Source of the DNA: Maricaulis sp.
Lineage (GTDB): Bacteria > Pseudomonadota > Alphaproteobacteria > Caulobacterales > Maricaulaceae
Length of the DNA: 64,000 nucleotides
NCBI RefSeq assembly: GCF_017643475.1
Contig: NZ_JAEPNI010000004.1
Span: 1-64,000, forward strand
Direction of reading: 5' to 3'
Shown piece by piece: positions 44,993-54,760 of this stretch. The first letter of the stretch is position 1, and every line of letters starts with the position of its first letter. A program made the position numbers and the translations under genes. The notes below the pieces were generated by a model. The model worked only from the letters and a program-made list of their open reading frames with translations. It made no database searches and was not told where the DNA came from.

Positions 44993-45029
44993 AAAACAAA
45001 ACGCCGGTGCACATATAGGCACCGGCGTT
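44993..45029 (-). terminator. Intrinsic terminator of tig
   Basis: AACGCCGGTGC-ctatatgt-GCACCGGCGTT (11-bp stem) is followed on the minus strand by TTGTTTTTGG, 26 bases past the tig stop. clpP is therefore transcribed separately. Confidence 0.85.
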
Positions 45030-45054
45030 CTGTTTTAAAATGAGACTGTTAGGC

Positions 45055-46581
45055 CTAGGCGTCTTTTTTAGCAGCCGCCTTCTTGGCCGGAGCCTTTTTC
45101 TTCGCAGGTGCCTTTTTCTTGGCTGCCGGCTTCTCGTCCTTGGCGTCGTCCTTCTTGGCTGCTGCTTTCTTGGCCGGAGCCTTTTTCGCAGCTGCCTTCT
45201 TGGCCGGAGCTTTTTTCTTGGCCGGCGCCTTTTTCGGAGCTTCCTCCTCCTCGTCAGCGAAGAGTGCTTCGCGAGAGACGGAGACTTCGCTCACGTCAGC
45301 CTGCTCGAGGATGTAGTCGACGACCTTCTCCTCATAGATCGGCGCACGCAGCTGAGCGATGGCGTTCGGGTTCTTCTGGTAGAACTCGACAACCTGGCGC
45401 TCCTGCCCCGGATAGCGCATGGCTTCCTGGTTGACCGCGCGGGAAAGCTCTTCCTGGGTCACATCAACATTGTTGGCGCGGCCGATTTCCGCCAGCACCA
45501 GGCCGAGACGGACACGACGCTCCGCGATACCGCGGTATTCGTCCTTGAGCTGGTCTTCCGACTTGCCCTTGTCTTCGTCTTCAAGGTGATCGTGCTCGAT
45601 CGCGTGGGAAACCTCGCGCCAGATGTTGGCGAACTCGGCCTCCACCATTTTCGGCGGCAGGTCAAAGCTATGCTCGCTGTCCAGCTGGTCCAGAAGGACG
45701 CGCTTGACCTTCATGCGGGACTGTTGGGCGTGCTCGCTTTCGATGTTCTTCTTGAGAACGTCCTTGAGGCTGTCCAGGTCCTCGAGACCGAGGCGCTTGG
45801 CGAGCTCGTCGTCAACCTTCGGCTCTTCCGGGGATTCGATATCCTTGACGGTGACTTCAAAGACAGCGGCCTTACCCGCAAGGTGCTGGGCCTGGTACTG
45901 CTCCGGGAAGGAAACGTTCAACTCACGCTCCTCGCCTCGCTTGGCACCAACCAGCTGCTCTTCAAAGCCCGGGATGAAGGCGCCGTCGCCGATGGCGACA
46001 CGGCTGTCTTCGGCGGAGCCACCTTCAAAGGCTTCGCCATCGATCTTGCCGACAAAGTCGATGACAACAACATCACCCTCTTCAGCCTTGGCGTTCTTGC
46101 CGCCTTTCTTGGCTGCGTAGGAACGGTTCTTCTCGGACAGCTCACCGAGCGCCTCGTCGACCTGTGCGTCGGCGACTTCAGCGACCGGACGCTCGACTTT
46201 CAACTTGGACGGATCGGCCGGCTCGAATTCCGGCATGATTTCCAGGCTGATCTCGAAGGTGAAGTCGGAACCACCGGCAACAGCCTTGGCGTCAGACTTG
46301 ACGTCGATCTCCGGCTGGGAGGCCGGGCGGATCTTGCGCTCGTCCAGGGCTTTCTGGGTGGTTTCCGGCACCAGCTCGTTGAGCAGATCGCCCATGATGG
46401 ATTCGCCGAACATCTTGCGGATGTGCTTGGACGGAACTTTGCCCGGGCGGAAGCCCTTCAGGCGAACTTCCGGACGGATTTCTTCGATTTTTGCATCCAG
46501 GCGAGCTTGCAGATCATCAGCCGCGAAAACGACTTCATAAGTGCGGCTCAAGCCTTCTGATGCTTTCTCGATGACGTTCAT
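45055..46581 (-). CDS. tig: Trigger factor with a Lys/Ala/Pro-rich tail
   Basis: This is a ribosome-bound chaperone and prolyl isomerase. The ribosome-docking signature GFRPGKVPSKHIRKMFG lies near residue 44, the FKBP-type domain starts at about residue 150 (EEGDVVVIDFVGKIDGEAFEGG), and the helical substrate cradle follows. At 508 aa it is about 70 residues longer than the E. coli protein. The excess is a C-terminal tail from about residue 443, made of repeated APAKK and AAAKK units, like histone H1 or AlgP tails. Such a basic tail could bind RNA, the ribosome or DNA; that is an inference. Confidence 0.93.
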   Translation of the reverse strand: MNVIEKASEGLSRTYEVVFAADDLQARLDAKIEEIRPEVRLKGFRPGKVPSKHIRKMFGESIMGDLLNELVPETTQKALDERKIRPASQPEIDVKSDAKAVAGGSDFTFEISLEIMPEFEPADPSKLKVERPVAEVADAQVDEALGELSEKNRSYAAKKGGKNAKAEEGDVVVIDFVGKIDGEAFEGGSAEDSRVAIGDGAFIPGFEEQLVGAKRGEERELNVSFPEQYQAQHLAGKAAVFEVTVKDIESPEEPKVDDELAKRLGLEDLDSLKDVLKKNIESEHAQQSRMKVKRVLLDQLDSEHSFDLPPKMVEAEFANIWREVSHAIEHDHLEDEDKGKSEDQLKDEYRGIAERRVRLGLVLAEIGRANNVDVTQEELSRAVNQEAMRYPGQERQVVEFYQKNPNAIAQLRAPIYEEKVVDYILEQADVSEVSVSREALFADEEEEAPKKAPAKKKAPAKKAAAKKAPAKKAAAKKDDAKDEKPAAKKKAPAKKKAPAKKAAAKKDA

Positions 46582-46790
46582 GGGTTGGACCTTGGTGTTC
46601 TGACTAGTGCGGAGACCGCGTTGAAATTCGAGCGCGCGTTATGTCACGTGGTTTTGGCATGCGCAACGGTGCGACGCTGTAGCGTGTGTATTGAAGCTGT
46701 ATTGATCTGTGAAAAGCGGTTCTTCCCGACCGCCCCACCCTGCAATTCAGCCAGGATGGCTTCCAACTCGTGAAACCTACAGGCAATGAG

Positions 46791-46875
46791 TGGTGCGGAT
46801 GAGAGGACTCGAACCTCCACGCCTCGCGGCACCAGAACCTAAATCTGGCGCGTCTACCAGTTTCGCCACATCCGC
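46791..46875 (-). tRNA. tRNA-Leu (anticodon TAG)
   Basis: This is a class II tRNA: the acceptor GCGGATG pairs with CATCCGC, the anticodon stem is CCAGA/TCTGG with the loop TTTAGGT, a long variable arm (TGCCGCGAGGCGT) is present, and the T arm contains GGTTCGAGTCC. The CCA end is encoded. Confidence 0.97.
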
Positions 46876-47022
46876 ATCGGTCATTCTCGGACCGGGCGCG
46901 GGTGATGACATGGGCCTGCTCCGGACGCAAGCCCCCGCACACTGGGGCAAGTCATCAATCGCATATTAATCAAACTGTCGCATACAGTTATTCGTACAGG
47001 GGTGGGAAAGTGCTTGTCGGCG

Positions 47023-48234
47023 ATGTCTATTGATCTGAACACTATTCTAAAGGCGGTCCTCGCGGAGAAGAAAAAGGTCGATATCGGCCAGTTTCAACTT
47101 CTCAATCTTGATCGCATCAAAGACGCATCCGGCGATGACTGGCCGGCCATGAAGAAAAAGATTTTCGACGCCGCCTCCCATTTCATCGAGAAGCGCCTGT
47201 CGATCAAACACATCCTGGTTCCGTGCGAAGAAGGTTTCCTGATCATCTTCGCGGAACACGCCGACAATATCGCTGAAGAAGTCGAGAAGATCACCGAAGA
47301 GATGATCGCCTTCTTCCTGGGCCATCCGGATCTGCCTGACCTGGAAGTCGCCAGCGACGCCCAGTCGGTATCGCCAGGCGAGCTCGCTCAAATAGCGACA
47401 TCATCAAAGCCGCCCGCGCCAGCGAAGGCACCAGACATCCCGTCCATGGACTCCCTGCCCCCGCTCCACGAGCTGGGTCCCGGGGCGGAAAATGCTCAAG
47501 CCTGCTTCCGACCGATCTGGGACGCTGAGCGCCAAGCCATAACCGCCAATTACTGTTTTTCCAAGGTTCATGTCGAAGGCCGCCTCATCGAAGGGCGCCG
47601 CGCCATCGAGACCCGGATGAGTGATGTCGAACATCTCACGCTCGACCTGGTCGCCGCGCGTTCTGCCTTCCAGGCCTTTCTCGCATTCTTCAAGAAGAAG
47701 AAACGCAACACATTTGCCATCTCGATCCACGAGACGACCCTCTTGAATGCGGAAAACCGCACCCGATTCCTGGAATGCCTGGCCGGCGTTCCGGAAGTGG
47801 CTCGCAAGAGTTTCTGGTTGCGCCTGGAGGCCGCAGACATTCCCCACGGCAACGCCTTTCCGGCTCTGGAGGAGTTCGCCGATCAGGGCTTCAGCCTGAT
47901 GCTGGACCAACCATTTGGCCAAGCTGAGCTGTCCTCCTTTGAAGAGCGCGGCGTCAATGTCTTCTCGGCCCGCGCCCTGCGCCCCGCCAATTTCGAAAGC
48001 GAGGGCATGCTTGATCATGACTCCGCTGCCCTGAACAATGCTGTCCGGGCGGCGGGCGCCATGTCTGCCCCATTCCTGCTGGATGATGTGCGTGATCTAA
48101 AGACTTTGAAACAGGCCATGGCCTGCGGTGTTCGCATGTTGTGCGGGCCGGGCCTGGTGCCGGAAGCCGCACGCCCGTCGCCGCTGCGTCCCCTGTCGAT
48201 CGTCGATCTCTGCCGCATTGCCAAGGCGGCCTGA
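47023..48234 (+). CDS. Unknown protein, 403 aa, possibly with a degenerate EAL-like domain
   Basis: Three parts are visible: an N-terminal domain (1-115, SIDLNTILKAVLAEKKKVDIG then FIEKRLSIKHILVPCEEGFLIIFAE), a Pro/Ala linker (about 130-150, SSKPPAPAKAPDIPS), and a C-terminal domain from about 160. The last begins CFRPIWDAERQAI and ends DVRDLKTLKQAMACGVRMLCGPGLVPEA, which recalls the order of an EAL domain (a barrel ending in a x-G-x-x-x-x-x-G-x-x loop). The catalytic E-x-L and metal ligands are not evident, so any such domain would be non-catalytic. A GTG at 47002 is an alternative start. It stands alone, divergent from tRNA-Leu. Confidence 0.6.
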   Translation: MSIDLNTILKAVLAEKKKVDIGQFQLLNLDRIKDASGDDWPAMKKKIFDAASHFIEKRLSIKHILVPCEEGFLIIFAEHADNIAEEVEKITEEMIAFFLGHPDLPDLEVASDAQSVSPGELAQIATSSKPPAPAKAPDIPSMDSLPPLHELGPGAENAQACFRPIWDAERQAITANYCFSKVHVEGRLIEGRRAIETRMSDVEHLTLDLVAARSAFQAFLAFFKKKKRNTFAISIHETTLLNAENRTRFLECLAGVPEVARKSFWLRLEAADIPHGNAFPALEEFADQGFSLMLDQPFGQAELSSFEERGVNVFSARALRPANFESEGMLDHDSAALNNAVRAAGAMSAPFLLDDVRDLKTLKQAMACGVRMLCGPGLVPEAARPSPLRPLSIVDLCRIAKAA

Positions 48235-48296
48235 CCTTCCCGTTTGTCCGGAAACTCGGCTCGCTCTAGTCTCGCCTTGAGAGATTGAGGCAAGCC

Positions 48297-48878
48297 ATGG
48301 ATTGGGAACAGAGATTCCAGGAAAACTCCACGCCCTGGGAGCGGTCAAGACTGCACCCGGTCATTTCTGACTGGGCCAGCGCAGGCGTATTCCAACCGGG
48401 TTCCCGCGTGCTCATTCCGGGATGCGGACGTTCACCGGAACTCGTTCATCTCACCTCGTTAGGCCTGAAAGTCACTGGTTTCGACCTCTCGGAAACAGCT
48501 ATCGGCTGGCAGCGCGAAAGGCTCGAGGAACGCGGGCTGGATGCCGAACTGATCGCAGGCGACGCTTTCACCTGGGCGCCCAGCCACCCCATCGACCTGA
48601 TCTATGAACAGACATTTCTCTGCGCCATCCCGCCAGCCTTGCGCGAAACCTATGAGGCCTGCGCTTATCGCTGGCTGAAACCGGGCGGAGGCTTCCTGGC
48701 CCTGTTCATGCAGAAAACCGAGCGTGGCGGGCCACCCTATGCCTGCTCTCTGGAAGCGATGCACACGCTGTTCCCGGCTAATCGATGGGACTGGCCGGAA
48801 AACGAGAGCTTCACGCCCTATCCTCACCCCAACCTCAACGACAAACCTGAGCTCGCAGGCGTATTGAGACGGCGCTAG
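48297..48878 (+). CDS. TPMT-family SAM-dependent methyltransferase, 193 aa
   Basis: The thiopurine S-methyltransferase fold is seen in MDWEQRFQENSTPWERSRLHP, the SAM loop SRVLIPGCGRSPELVHL, VTGFDLSETAIGWQRE and IYEQTFLCAIPPALRETY. The ATG at 48297 has GAGG 6 bases upstream. Homologues act on thiols, selenium or tellurium compounds; the substrate here is not evident. It overlaps the end of the convergent MATE gene by 4 bases. Confidence 0.85.
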   Translation: MDWEQRFQENSTPWERSRLHPVISDWASAGVFQPGSRVLIPGCGRSPELVHLTSLGLKVTGFDLSETAIGWQRERLEERGLDAELIAGDAFTWAPSHPIDLIYEQTFLCAIPPALRETYEACAYRWLKPGGGFLALFMQKTERGGPPYACSLEAMHTLFPANRWDWPENESFTPYPHPNLNDKPELAGVLRRR

Positions 48879-50308
48879 GCCCGCTCTTCGTCGGATGTTT
48901 TCGGTTCTTCAGTCGAAGCCACCGGCTTGCGTTGCTTGCCATGTTTCGCGGTCATCGGCGCAAAGGTGAGAACTGCGCCTGCGGTCAGAAGGCCTGCGAT
49001 GACATTCGCGGCTGCAAAACCGCAGATCAGACCCAGCGGTGAATCAAATACCTGGGCACCGATGATCACACCGGGGATCACCAATCCGATCGCGCGGCCA
49101 GCAGTGATCACCAGGGCATGCCCGGGACGGCCAAGCCCATTGAAACCGGCACTCGCCGCGATGGTGATGCCATAACCGGCAACAGTCAGCGGGACGATCT
49201 GCCAATAGGTGCGCGCAATGGACTGCCCCTCCTCGCTGGGAAGGAAGGCGGCGGCCAACGGACCAGCGACAACCCACAACAACGCCGCGATCGCAAAACT
49301 CCAGATGATGCAGAATACAAACGAGGACCGGAATGCCTCGCGCACACGATCAAGATTATTGGCTCCGCCATTTTGGCCGGTGACAGCCCCGATGCAGGCT
49401 GACAGGGCAAACAACGGGACGATGGCGAAAGCCTCAACGCGCCCCGCAACGCCAAGACCGCCTACGGCAGCATCACCAAAGCGCGCCATTCCCAGGCCGG
49501 ACATGGCAATGGTCAGGGCCAGCGGGTTGAAGACATTGGAAATACAGGCCGGAATACCGACTCGCGCAATATCCGCCCAGTTGTGCAGGACTTCACCAAA
49601 ACCCGGCCAGCTGAAATCGATCAGCTTTTCCTTGAACACCAGGTAGGCGGAAACCATCAGGAAAGTCGCGCCGTTGGCGACGACCGTTGCCAGTGCAGCG
49701 CCGGACACGCCCCAGCCCAGCCCCGGGAACCAGCCGAAGACATCATCGAGAATGAAAATCGGGTCGAGGATCATGTTGATGAAAGCGGCTGCGATCATCA
49801 TCAGGCTGGGCACGGTCGCATTGCCGAGTGCGCGCAGGATGTTGCTGGCCACCATTGGGCCGACGATCAGGAGGATGCCTGCGAACCAGACCGTCATGTA
49901 GTCGACCACATGTGGCATCATGCTTTCGCTGGCACCAAGCGCCGCGAAAATCTCTTCGACAAAAACGATCCCAAGAATGGACACCAGGCCCACCGAGATA
50001 ATCGACAGACTCAGGGCGTCAGTGGAAATGCGTGGAATTGAGGTGCCGTCCTTGCGCCCGGCTGCCCGGGAGACAGCCGAGACCGCTCCGGCGCCCAGGC
50101 CGATGGAAACGGACATAACCAGCATGGTCACCGGGAAACTCATCTGTACGGCGGCCTGTTGCGCCGTACCCAGGGTTCCCACCCAGAAGGTATCGATAAT
50201 GCCGACGAGCATCATGGCCAGAATGCCGAAACTCATCGGCATGACCATGCGTACAAGGTGCCCGAACACCGAGCCCTGGGTCAGATCATTCGCCTGACGT
50301 CCCGCCAT
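48875..50308 (-). CDS. MATE family efflux transporter, 477 aa
   Basis: This is an inner-membrane antiporter with twelve hydrophobic helices in two halves. GSVFGHLVRMVMPMSFGILAMMLVGIIDTFWVGTLG (start, in part), QMSFPVTMLVMSVSIGLGAGAVSAVSRA and the second-half GAVTGQNGGANNLDRVREAFR (in part) are MATE/NorM-like. I chose the ATG at 50308, with AAAGGA upstream. The C-terminal tail is charged (KHGKQRKPVASTEEPKTS). Substrate unknown. Confidence 0.88.
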   Translation of the reverse strand: MAGRQANDLTQGSVFGHLVRMVMPMSFGILAMMLVGIIDTFWVGTLGTAQQAAVQMSFPVTMLVMSVSIGLGAGAVSAVSRAAGRKDGTSIPRISTDALSLSIISVGLVSILGIVFVEEIFAALGASESMMPHVVDYMTVWFAGILLIVGPMVASNILRALGNATVPSLMMIAAAFINMILDPIFILDDVFGWFPGLGWGVSGAALATVVANGATFLMVSAYLVFKEKLIDFSWPGFGEVLHNWADIARVGIPACISNVFNPLALTIAMSGLGMARFGDAAVGGLGVAGRVEAFAIVPLFALSACIGAVTGQNGGANNLDRVREAFRSSFVFCIIWSFAIAALLWVVAGPLAAAFLPSEEGQSIARTYWQIVPLTVAGYGITIAASAGFNGLGRPGHALVITAGRAIGLVIPGVIIGAQVFDSPLGLICGFAAANVIAGLLTAGAVLTFAPMTAKHGKQRKPVASTEEPKTSDEERA

Positions 50309-50399
50309 GGCCAGTCCTTTCAAACACACAAGAGCGCACTAGATAGGCCGCCACATCCTCGCATGCACCCCTCGTTTTCGTGAACACGGCGAATGACCG

Positions 50400-52679
50400 T
50401 TATGCATCGACTGTATTGAGGTCGTAGGCCGCAATGCCCGCGAGGTTGACAATATCGGACACCGACGAACCCAGACGCGCGATCTGAACAGGTTTTTCGA
50501 GCCCCACGAGCATCGGGCCGATGACGGTCGCCCCACCCGCGGATTTCAGCAATCGCAGTGCGATCGATGCGGAATGGACTGCCGGCATGATCAGCACATT
50601 TGCCGGCTGGGTCAGACGCGAGAACGGGTAAAGCCGATGATGGTCCGGGTCCAGCGCCACATCGGCCGCCATTTCGCCCTCGTACTCAAAATCCACGCCC
50701 ATCTCGTCCAGTATGCGCACGGCTTGCTGGATCTTCTCGGTGCGCTCGCCCGGAGGATTGCCGAAACTGGAATACGACAGGAACGCCAGATGCGGTGTCA
50801 GACGCAGGCGCTTGGCAGCATTGGCCGTCGCTATGGCGATTTCAGCCAGTCCCTGAGCATCGGGAAACTCGTCGACAGTGACATCACTCATCAGGATGGT
50901 GCGTCCCGGAGTAATCGCGGCAGCGATGCCAACCACCCGACCGCCCTCGGCCGGGCCGAGCACGAGTTTCACATCCTTCATCACACCGTTGGAGTGGCGG
51001 GTAACGCCTGTCACCATCCCGTCGGCCTGCCCCATTTTGAGCATGCAGGCAGCGAAAACATTGCGATCATTGTTAACTCGACGCTGCACGTCCCGGCGGA
51101 GATAGCCCTTGCGCTGAAGACGGGTGTAAAGGAAATCGGCATAGTCCTGATTATGCTCGGAAAGCCGCGCATTGCAGATCTCCAGCGCGTCATCGGGCAG
51201 GCCAAGCTCGCGCATATTCTTCCGGGCAATTTCCTCTCGCGCGATCAGGATCGCCTTGCCAAGCCCCTGGTTCTCGAACGCATGCGCCGCTCGGATCACC
51301 GCCGGCTCCTCGCCCTCGGCAAAGACGATTCGCTTTTCTTCCTTGCGAATGGAAGCGGTAATGCGCTGCTGCATTGAAGCTGTCGGATCGAGACGGCGCG
51401 CCAGCTGCTGCTTGTAGGCCTCGATATCAGCGATCGGACGCCGCGCGACGCCACTGTTGACGGCGGCCTCGGCGACAAAGGGCGGGATCCAGTAGATCAG
51501 GCGCGGATCAAACGGGGTCGGAATGATGTAGTCGCGACCGTATTGGAGACGGTCAACCTTGTAGGCATTGGCCACTTCATCAGGAACATCCTCGCGCGCC
51601 AGGGCCGCCAGGGCCCGCGCGGCGGCGACCTTCATGTCCTCATTGATCTCGGTCGCACGGACATCCAGAGCGCCGCGGAAGATATAGGGGAAGCCCAGAA
51701 CGTTATTCACCTGGTTGGGGTAGTCGGAACGTCCCGTAGCCATGATCACGTCATCACGCACCTCGGACACTTCTTCAGGAGTAATCTCCGGTGTCGGGTT
51801 GGCCATGGCGAATATGATTGGTCGAGGCGCCAGCGAGGCTACAATGTCCTTTGTGAACACCCCCGCAGCCGACAGCCCCAGCAGGCAGTCCGCGCCCTCG
51901 GCAGCCTCTGCCAGGGTGCGTTTATCCGTCTCGATGGCGTGTTTAGCGAGGCGGTCGTGACAGCCGGGACGACCTTCATAAACCACGCCCTCGATATCGA
52001 CGACGATGGTGTTTTCATCCTTCACTCCGAGGTGTTTGATCAGCTCGAGCACGGAAAGGCCCGCAGCCCCGGCACCACAAAGGACAACTTTCAGGTCCTC
52101 GATTTTTCGCCCGGTTATGTCGCACGCATTGATAAGCCCCGCAGCCGCGATGATCGCCGTGCCGTGCTGGTCGTCATGCATGACGGGGATATCGAGTTCC
52201 TTGCGCAGACGGCGCTCGATCTCGAAACATTCCGGCGCCTTGATGTCCTCAAGATTGATGCCGCCGAAACTGTTCCCGAACCCCTTCACACAATCGATGA
52301 ACTTGTCAGGATCGGTGTATTCCACCTCGACATCAAACGCGTCCAGATCAGCAAATCGCTTGAACAGAACCGCCTTGCCTTCCATCACAGGCTTGGACGC
52401 CGCGGCGCCCAGATCACCTAGCCCGAGGATCGCTGTACCGTTGGAGACGACGGCGACCATATTGCCCTTGGAGGTATAGTCATATGCCGCATCTGGATCG
52501 GCGGCGATCGCTCTTACGGGTGCTGCCACGCCCGGTGAATAGGCCAGGGCGAGATCACGCTGCGTCGCCATCGGCTTGGTCGCCGCGAGTCCGATCTTGC
52601 CGGGGGTGGGTTTCATGTGAAAGCGCAGCGCTTCTGCGTCGAGAGCACTGGCAGTATTGGACGGATGGTCAGCGGGCAT
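50400..52679 (-). CDS. maeB: NADP-dependent malic enzyme with a phosphotransacetylase-like C-terminal domain
   Basis: This is a 759-aa enzyme that decarboxylates malate to pyruvate with NADP. The malic domain covers residues 1-430: ALAYSPGVAAPVRAI, VMHDDQHGTAIIAAAGLINA (metal Asp residues), and the nucleotide loop VLCGAGAAGLSVLELIKHLG. The rest is related to phosphotransacetylase (ITPGRTILMSDVTVDEFPDAQGLAEIA, in part) and is regulatory in the E. coli enzyme. Normal length. Confidence 0.93.
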   Translation of the reverse strand: MPADHPSNTASALDAEALRFHMKPTPGKIGLAATKPMATQRDLALAYSPGVAAPVRAIAADPDAAYDYTSKGNMVAVVSNGTAILGLGDLGAAASKPVMEGKAVLFKRFADLDAFDVEVEYTDPDKFIDCVKGFGNSFGGINLEDIKAPECFEIERRLRKELDIPVMHDDQHGTAIIAAAGLINACDITGRKIEDLKVVLCGAGAAGLSVLELIKHLGVKDENTIVVDIEGVVYEGRPGCHDRLAKHAIETDKRTLAEAAEGADCLLGLSAAGVFTKDIVASLAPRPIIFAMANPTPEITPEEVSEVRDDVIMATGRSDYPNQVNNVLGFPYIFRGALDVRATEINEDMKVAAARALAALAREDVPDEVANAYKVDRLQYGRDYIIPTPFDPRLIYWIPPFVAEAAVNSGVARRPIADIEAYKQQLARRLDPTASMQQRITASIRKEEKRIVFAEGEEPAVIRAAHAFENQGLGKAILIAREEIARKNMRELGLPDDALEICNARLSEHNQDYADFLYTRLQRKGYLRRDVQRRVNNDRNVFAACMLKMGQADGMVTGVTRHSNGVMKDVKLVLGPAEGGRVVGIAAAITPGRTILMSDVTVDEFPDAQGLAEIAIATANAAKRLRLTPHLAFLSYSSFGNPPGERTEKIQQAVRILDEMGVDFEYEGEMAADVALDPDHHRLYPFSRLTQPANVLIMPAVHSASIALRLLKSAGGATVIGPMLVGLEKPVQIARLGSSVSDIVNLAGIAAYDLNTVDA

Positions 52680-52749
52680 GCATGTCTCGCATCAAAGGTG
52701 GGACCGCAAACATGAACCGCTCCGCTGGTTCCGCCAAGTCCCCTTCTGT

Positions 52750-54258
52750 TCACACCCGATTTGCGAGGCGCTCATAAACCTCGGCCCGCCGTGCAGACGC
52801 TTCGAGTCGGCGCAGCGTCTCAGCAACCGAGCCCGGCAAATCTTCCGCGACCAGACCTTGCCCGAAGCGCCATCCGGCATCGCCATGAATCCAGGCGCCA
52901 GCACACGCAGCTGTAAAACTGTCAACGCCCTGGGCAATCAATCCCGCGATCAATCCCGCCAGCACATCCCCGCTGCCAGCCGTTGCCAGCACGGGGGAAG
53001 CATGGGTGTTCACCACCGGGGTCTGCCCCGGCGCGGCGATAACCGTGTCCGCACCCTTGAGCAGGACGACACAACCCGCTTTCTCCGCCGCCTCGCGAAC
53101 GATTTCGATCTTGTTCTCTGGTCCGAGCGCGATCCCCGGGAAAAGGCGCCGAAACTCGCCGAAGTGCGGCGTCAGAACGTCTTCCGCTCGCAGGGCTGCA
53201 AACAACGCATCCTTATGCCCCTCGAAACTGCTCAACGCATCCGCATCCAGCACCATCTTGGTGTCACCGCCCAGTGCTGCCAGCACCTGGTCACGTGTCG
53301 TCAGACCGGTCCCATAAGCCGGCCCCATCACGGCAGACGTGGCTCGTAATGCGGACAGGTCGTCCCCTGCTTGAACCTCCGCCTCGCGCAACATGATCGC
53401 CGTCAGATGCTCCGCGTTTTCGGCCATGGCATTTTTCGGAGAAACCACTGTGACCAGGCCTGCCCCTGTCCGTAATCCAGCCATGGCGGCCAGGCGCGCG
53501 GCGCCTGTAGAGCCAGCAGGTCCGGAAAAAACTGCGAGGCGACCGCGCTGGTGTTTGTGGGTGTCTGCCCCGGAGCACGGTAGACGCTGTCGCCAGGTCT
53601 CGGAGACATTCCAGTAAGCGACCGGCGTTATCTCGGCCTGCCAGCCATTGGGGATACCGATATCCGCGAGCACCACCTCGCCGCATAGATCAGCTCCAGG
53701 CTGCAGGAAATGGGCTGGTTTGCAACGGTGAAAGGTGACACTCAGATCCGCGTGGAAAACAGGCCCCTCCAACGCACTCATATCACCGGACAACCCCGAA
53801 GGAAGGTCAATGGCCACGCGAATGGCGTCAGCCGTATTACTCGCCCGCACAAGATCCGCGGCCGGCCCATCAAGTGGGCGCGTCAAGCCGGCCCCGAACA
53901 TTGCGTCTACAATGAGGGCCTGATCCTCGGTCCGAGCCCGGGATGCAAGCCGGGTGTCCCCGCTCCATTGCTGATAGGCCCAGAGCGCATCGTCTTTCAG
54001 CGCCTTCGGCTCGACCAGGCTGGCGAGCGTCACCGGCCAGCCCTGGTCCCGAAGGTATCGCGCGACGACATAACCATCGCCGCCGTTATTCCCGGGGCCA
54101 CACAGAATCAGGGTCGGGCGCGGAGCCCAGCGCTGACAGATCGCCTTTGCGACTGCCCGACCGGCATTCTCCATCAAACCCGTGCCCGCCACGCCATGTT
54201 CAATCGCATAGCGGTCGCAGAGGGCGATATCCGCGGTGGACAGGATCGCCTTCTGCAT
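52750..54258 (-). CDS. nnr: Bifunctional NAD(P)H-hydrate repair enzyme (epimerase + dehydratase)
   Basis: This is a 502-aa enzyme that restores hydrated NADH and NADPH. The N-terminal epimerase (YjeF_N) has LILCGPGNNGGDGYVVARYL and IVDAMFGAGLTRPLDGPAA; the C-terminal dehydratase has TPHFGEFRRLFPG and the ADP loop ATAGSGDVLAGLIAGLIAQGVD. I chose the ATG at 54258, five bases after GAGG; the frame opens at 54312. It is divergent from glnB over 130 bases. Confidence 0.93.
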   Translation of the reverse strand: MQKAILSTADIALCDRYAIEHGVAGTGLMENAGRAVAKAICQRWAPRPTLILCGPGNNGGDGYVVARYLRDQGWPVTLASLVEPKALKDDALWAYQQWSGDTRLASRARTEDQALIVDAMFGAGLTRPLDGPAADLVRASNTADAIRVAIDLPSGLSGDMSALEGPVFHADLSVTFHRCKPAHFLQPGADLCGEVVLADIGIPNGWQAEITPVAYWNVSETWRQRLPCSGADTHKHQRGRLAVFSGPAGSTGAARLAAMAGLRTGAGLVTVVSPKNAMAENAEHLTAIMLREAEVQAGDDLSALRATSAVMGPAYGTGLTTRDQVLAALGGDTKMVLDADALSSFEGHKDALFAALRAEDVLTPHFGEFRRLFPGIALGPENKIEIVREAAEKAGCVVLLKGADTVIAAPGQTPVVNTHASPVLATAGSGDVLAGLIAGLIAQGVDSFTAACAGAWIHGDAGWRFGQGLVAEDLPGSVAETLRRLEASARRAEVYERLANRV

Positions 54259-54361
54259 CATTGCCTCAATTCGTAGCAGCACTGCTTCATGATCGAGCAG
54301 TTTCCCGTTCATCGCATATCACACCTTGCCGACTGCTTGTCTCGACCGGTGCCACCGATAG

Positions 54362-54727
<366 letters not shown>

Positions 54728-54760
54728 CATTCAAACCCGACAAACCACGGAGACCGGCTC

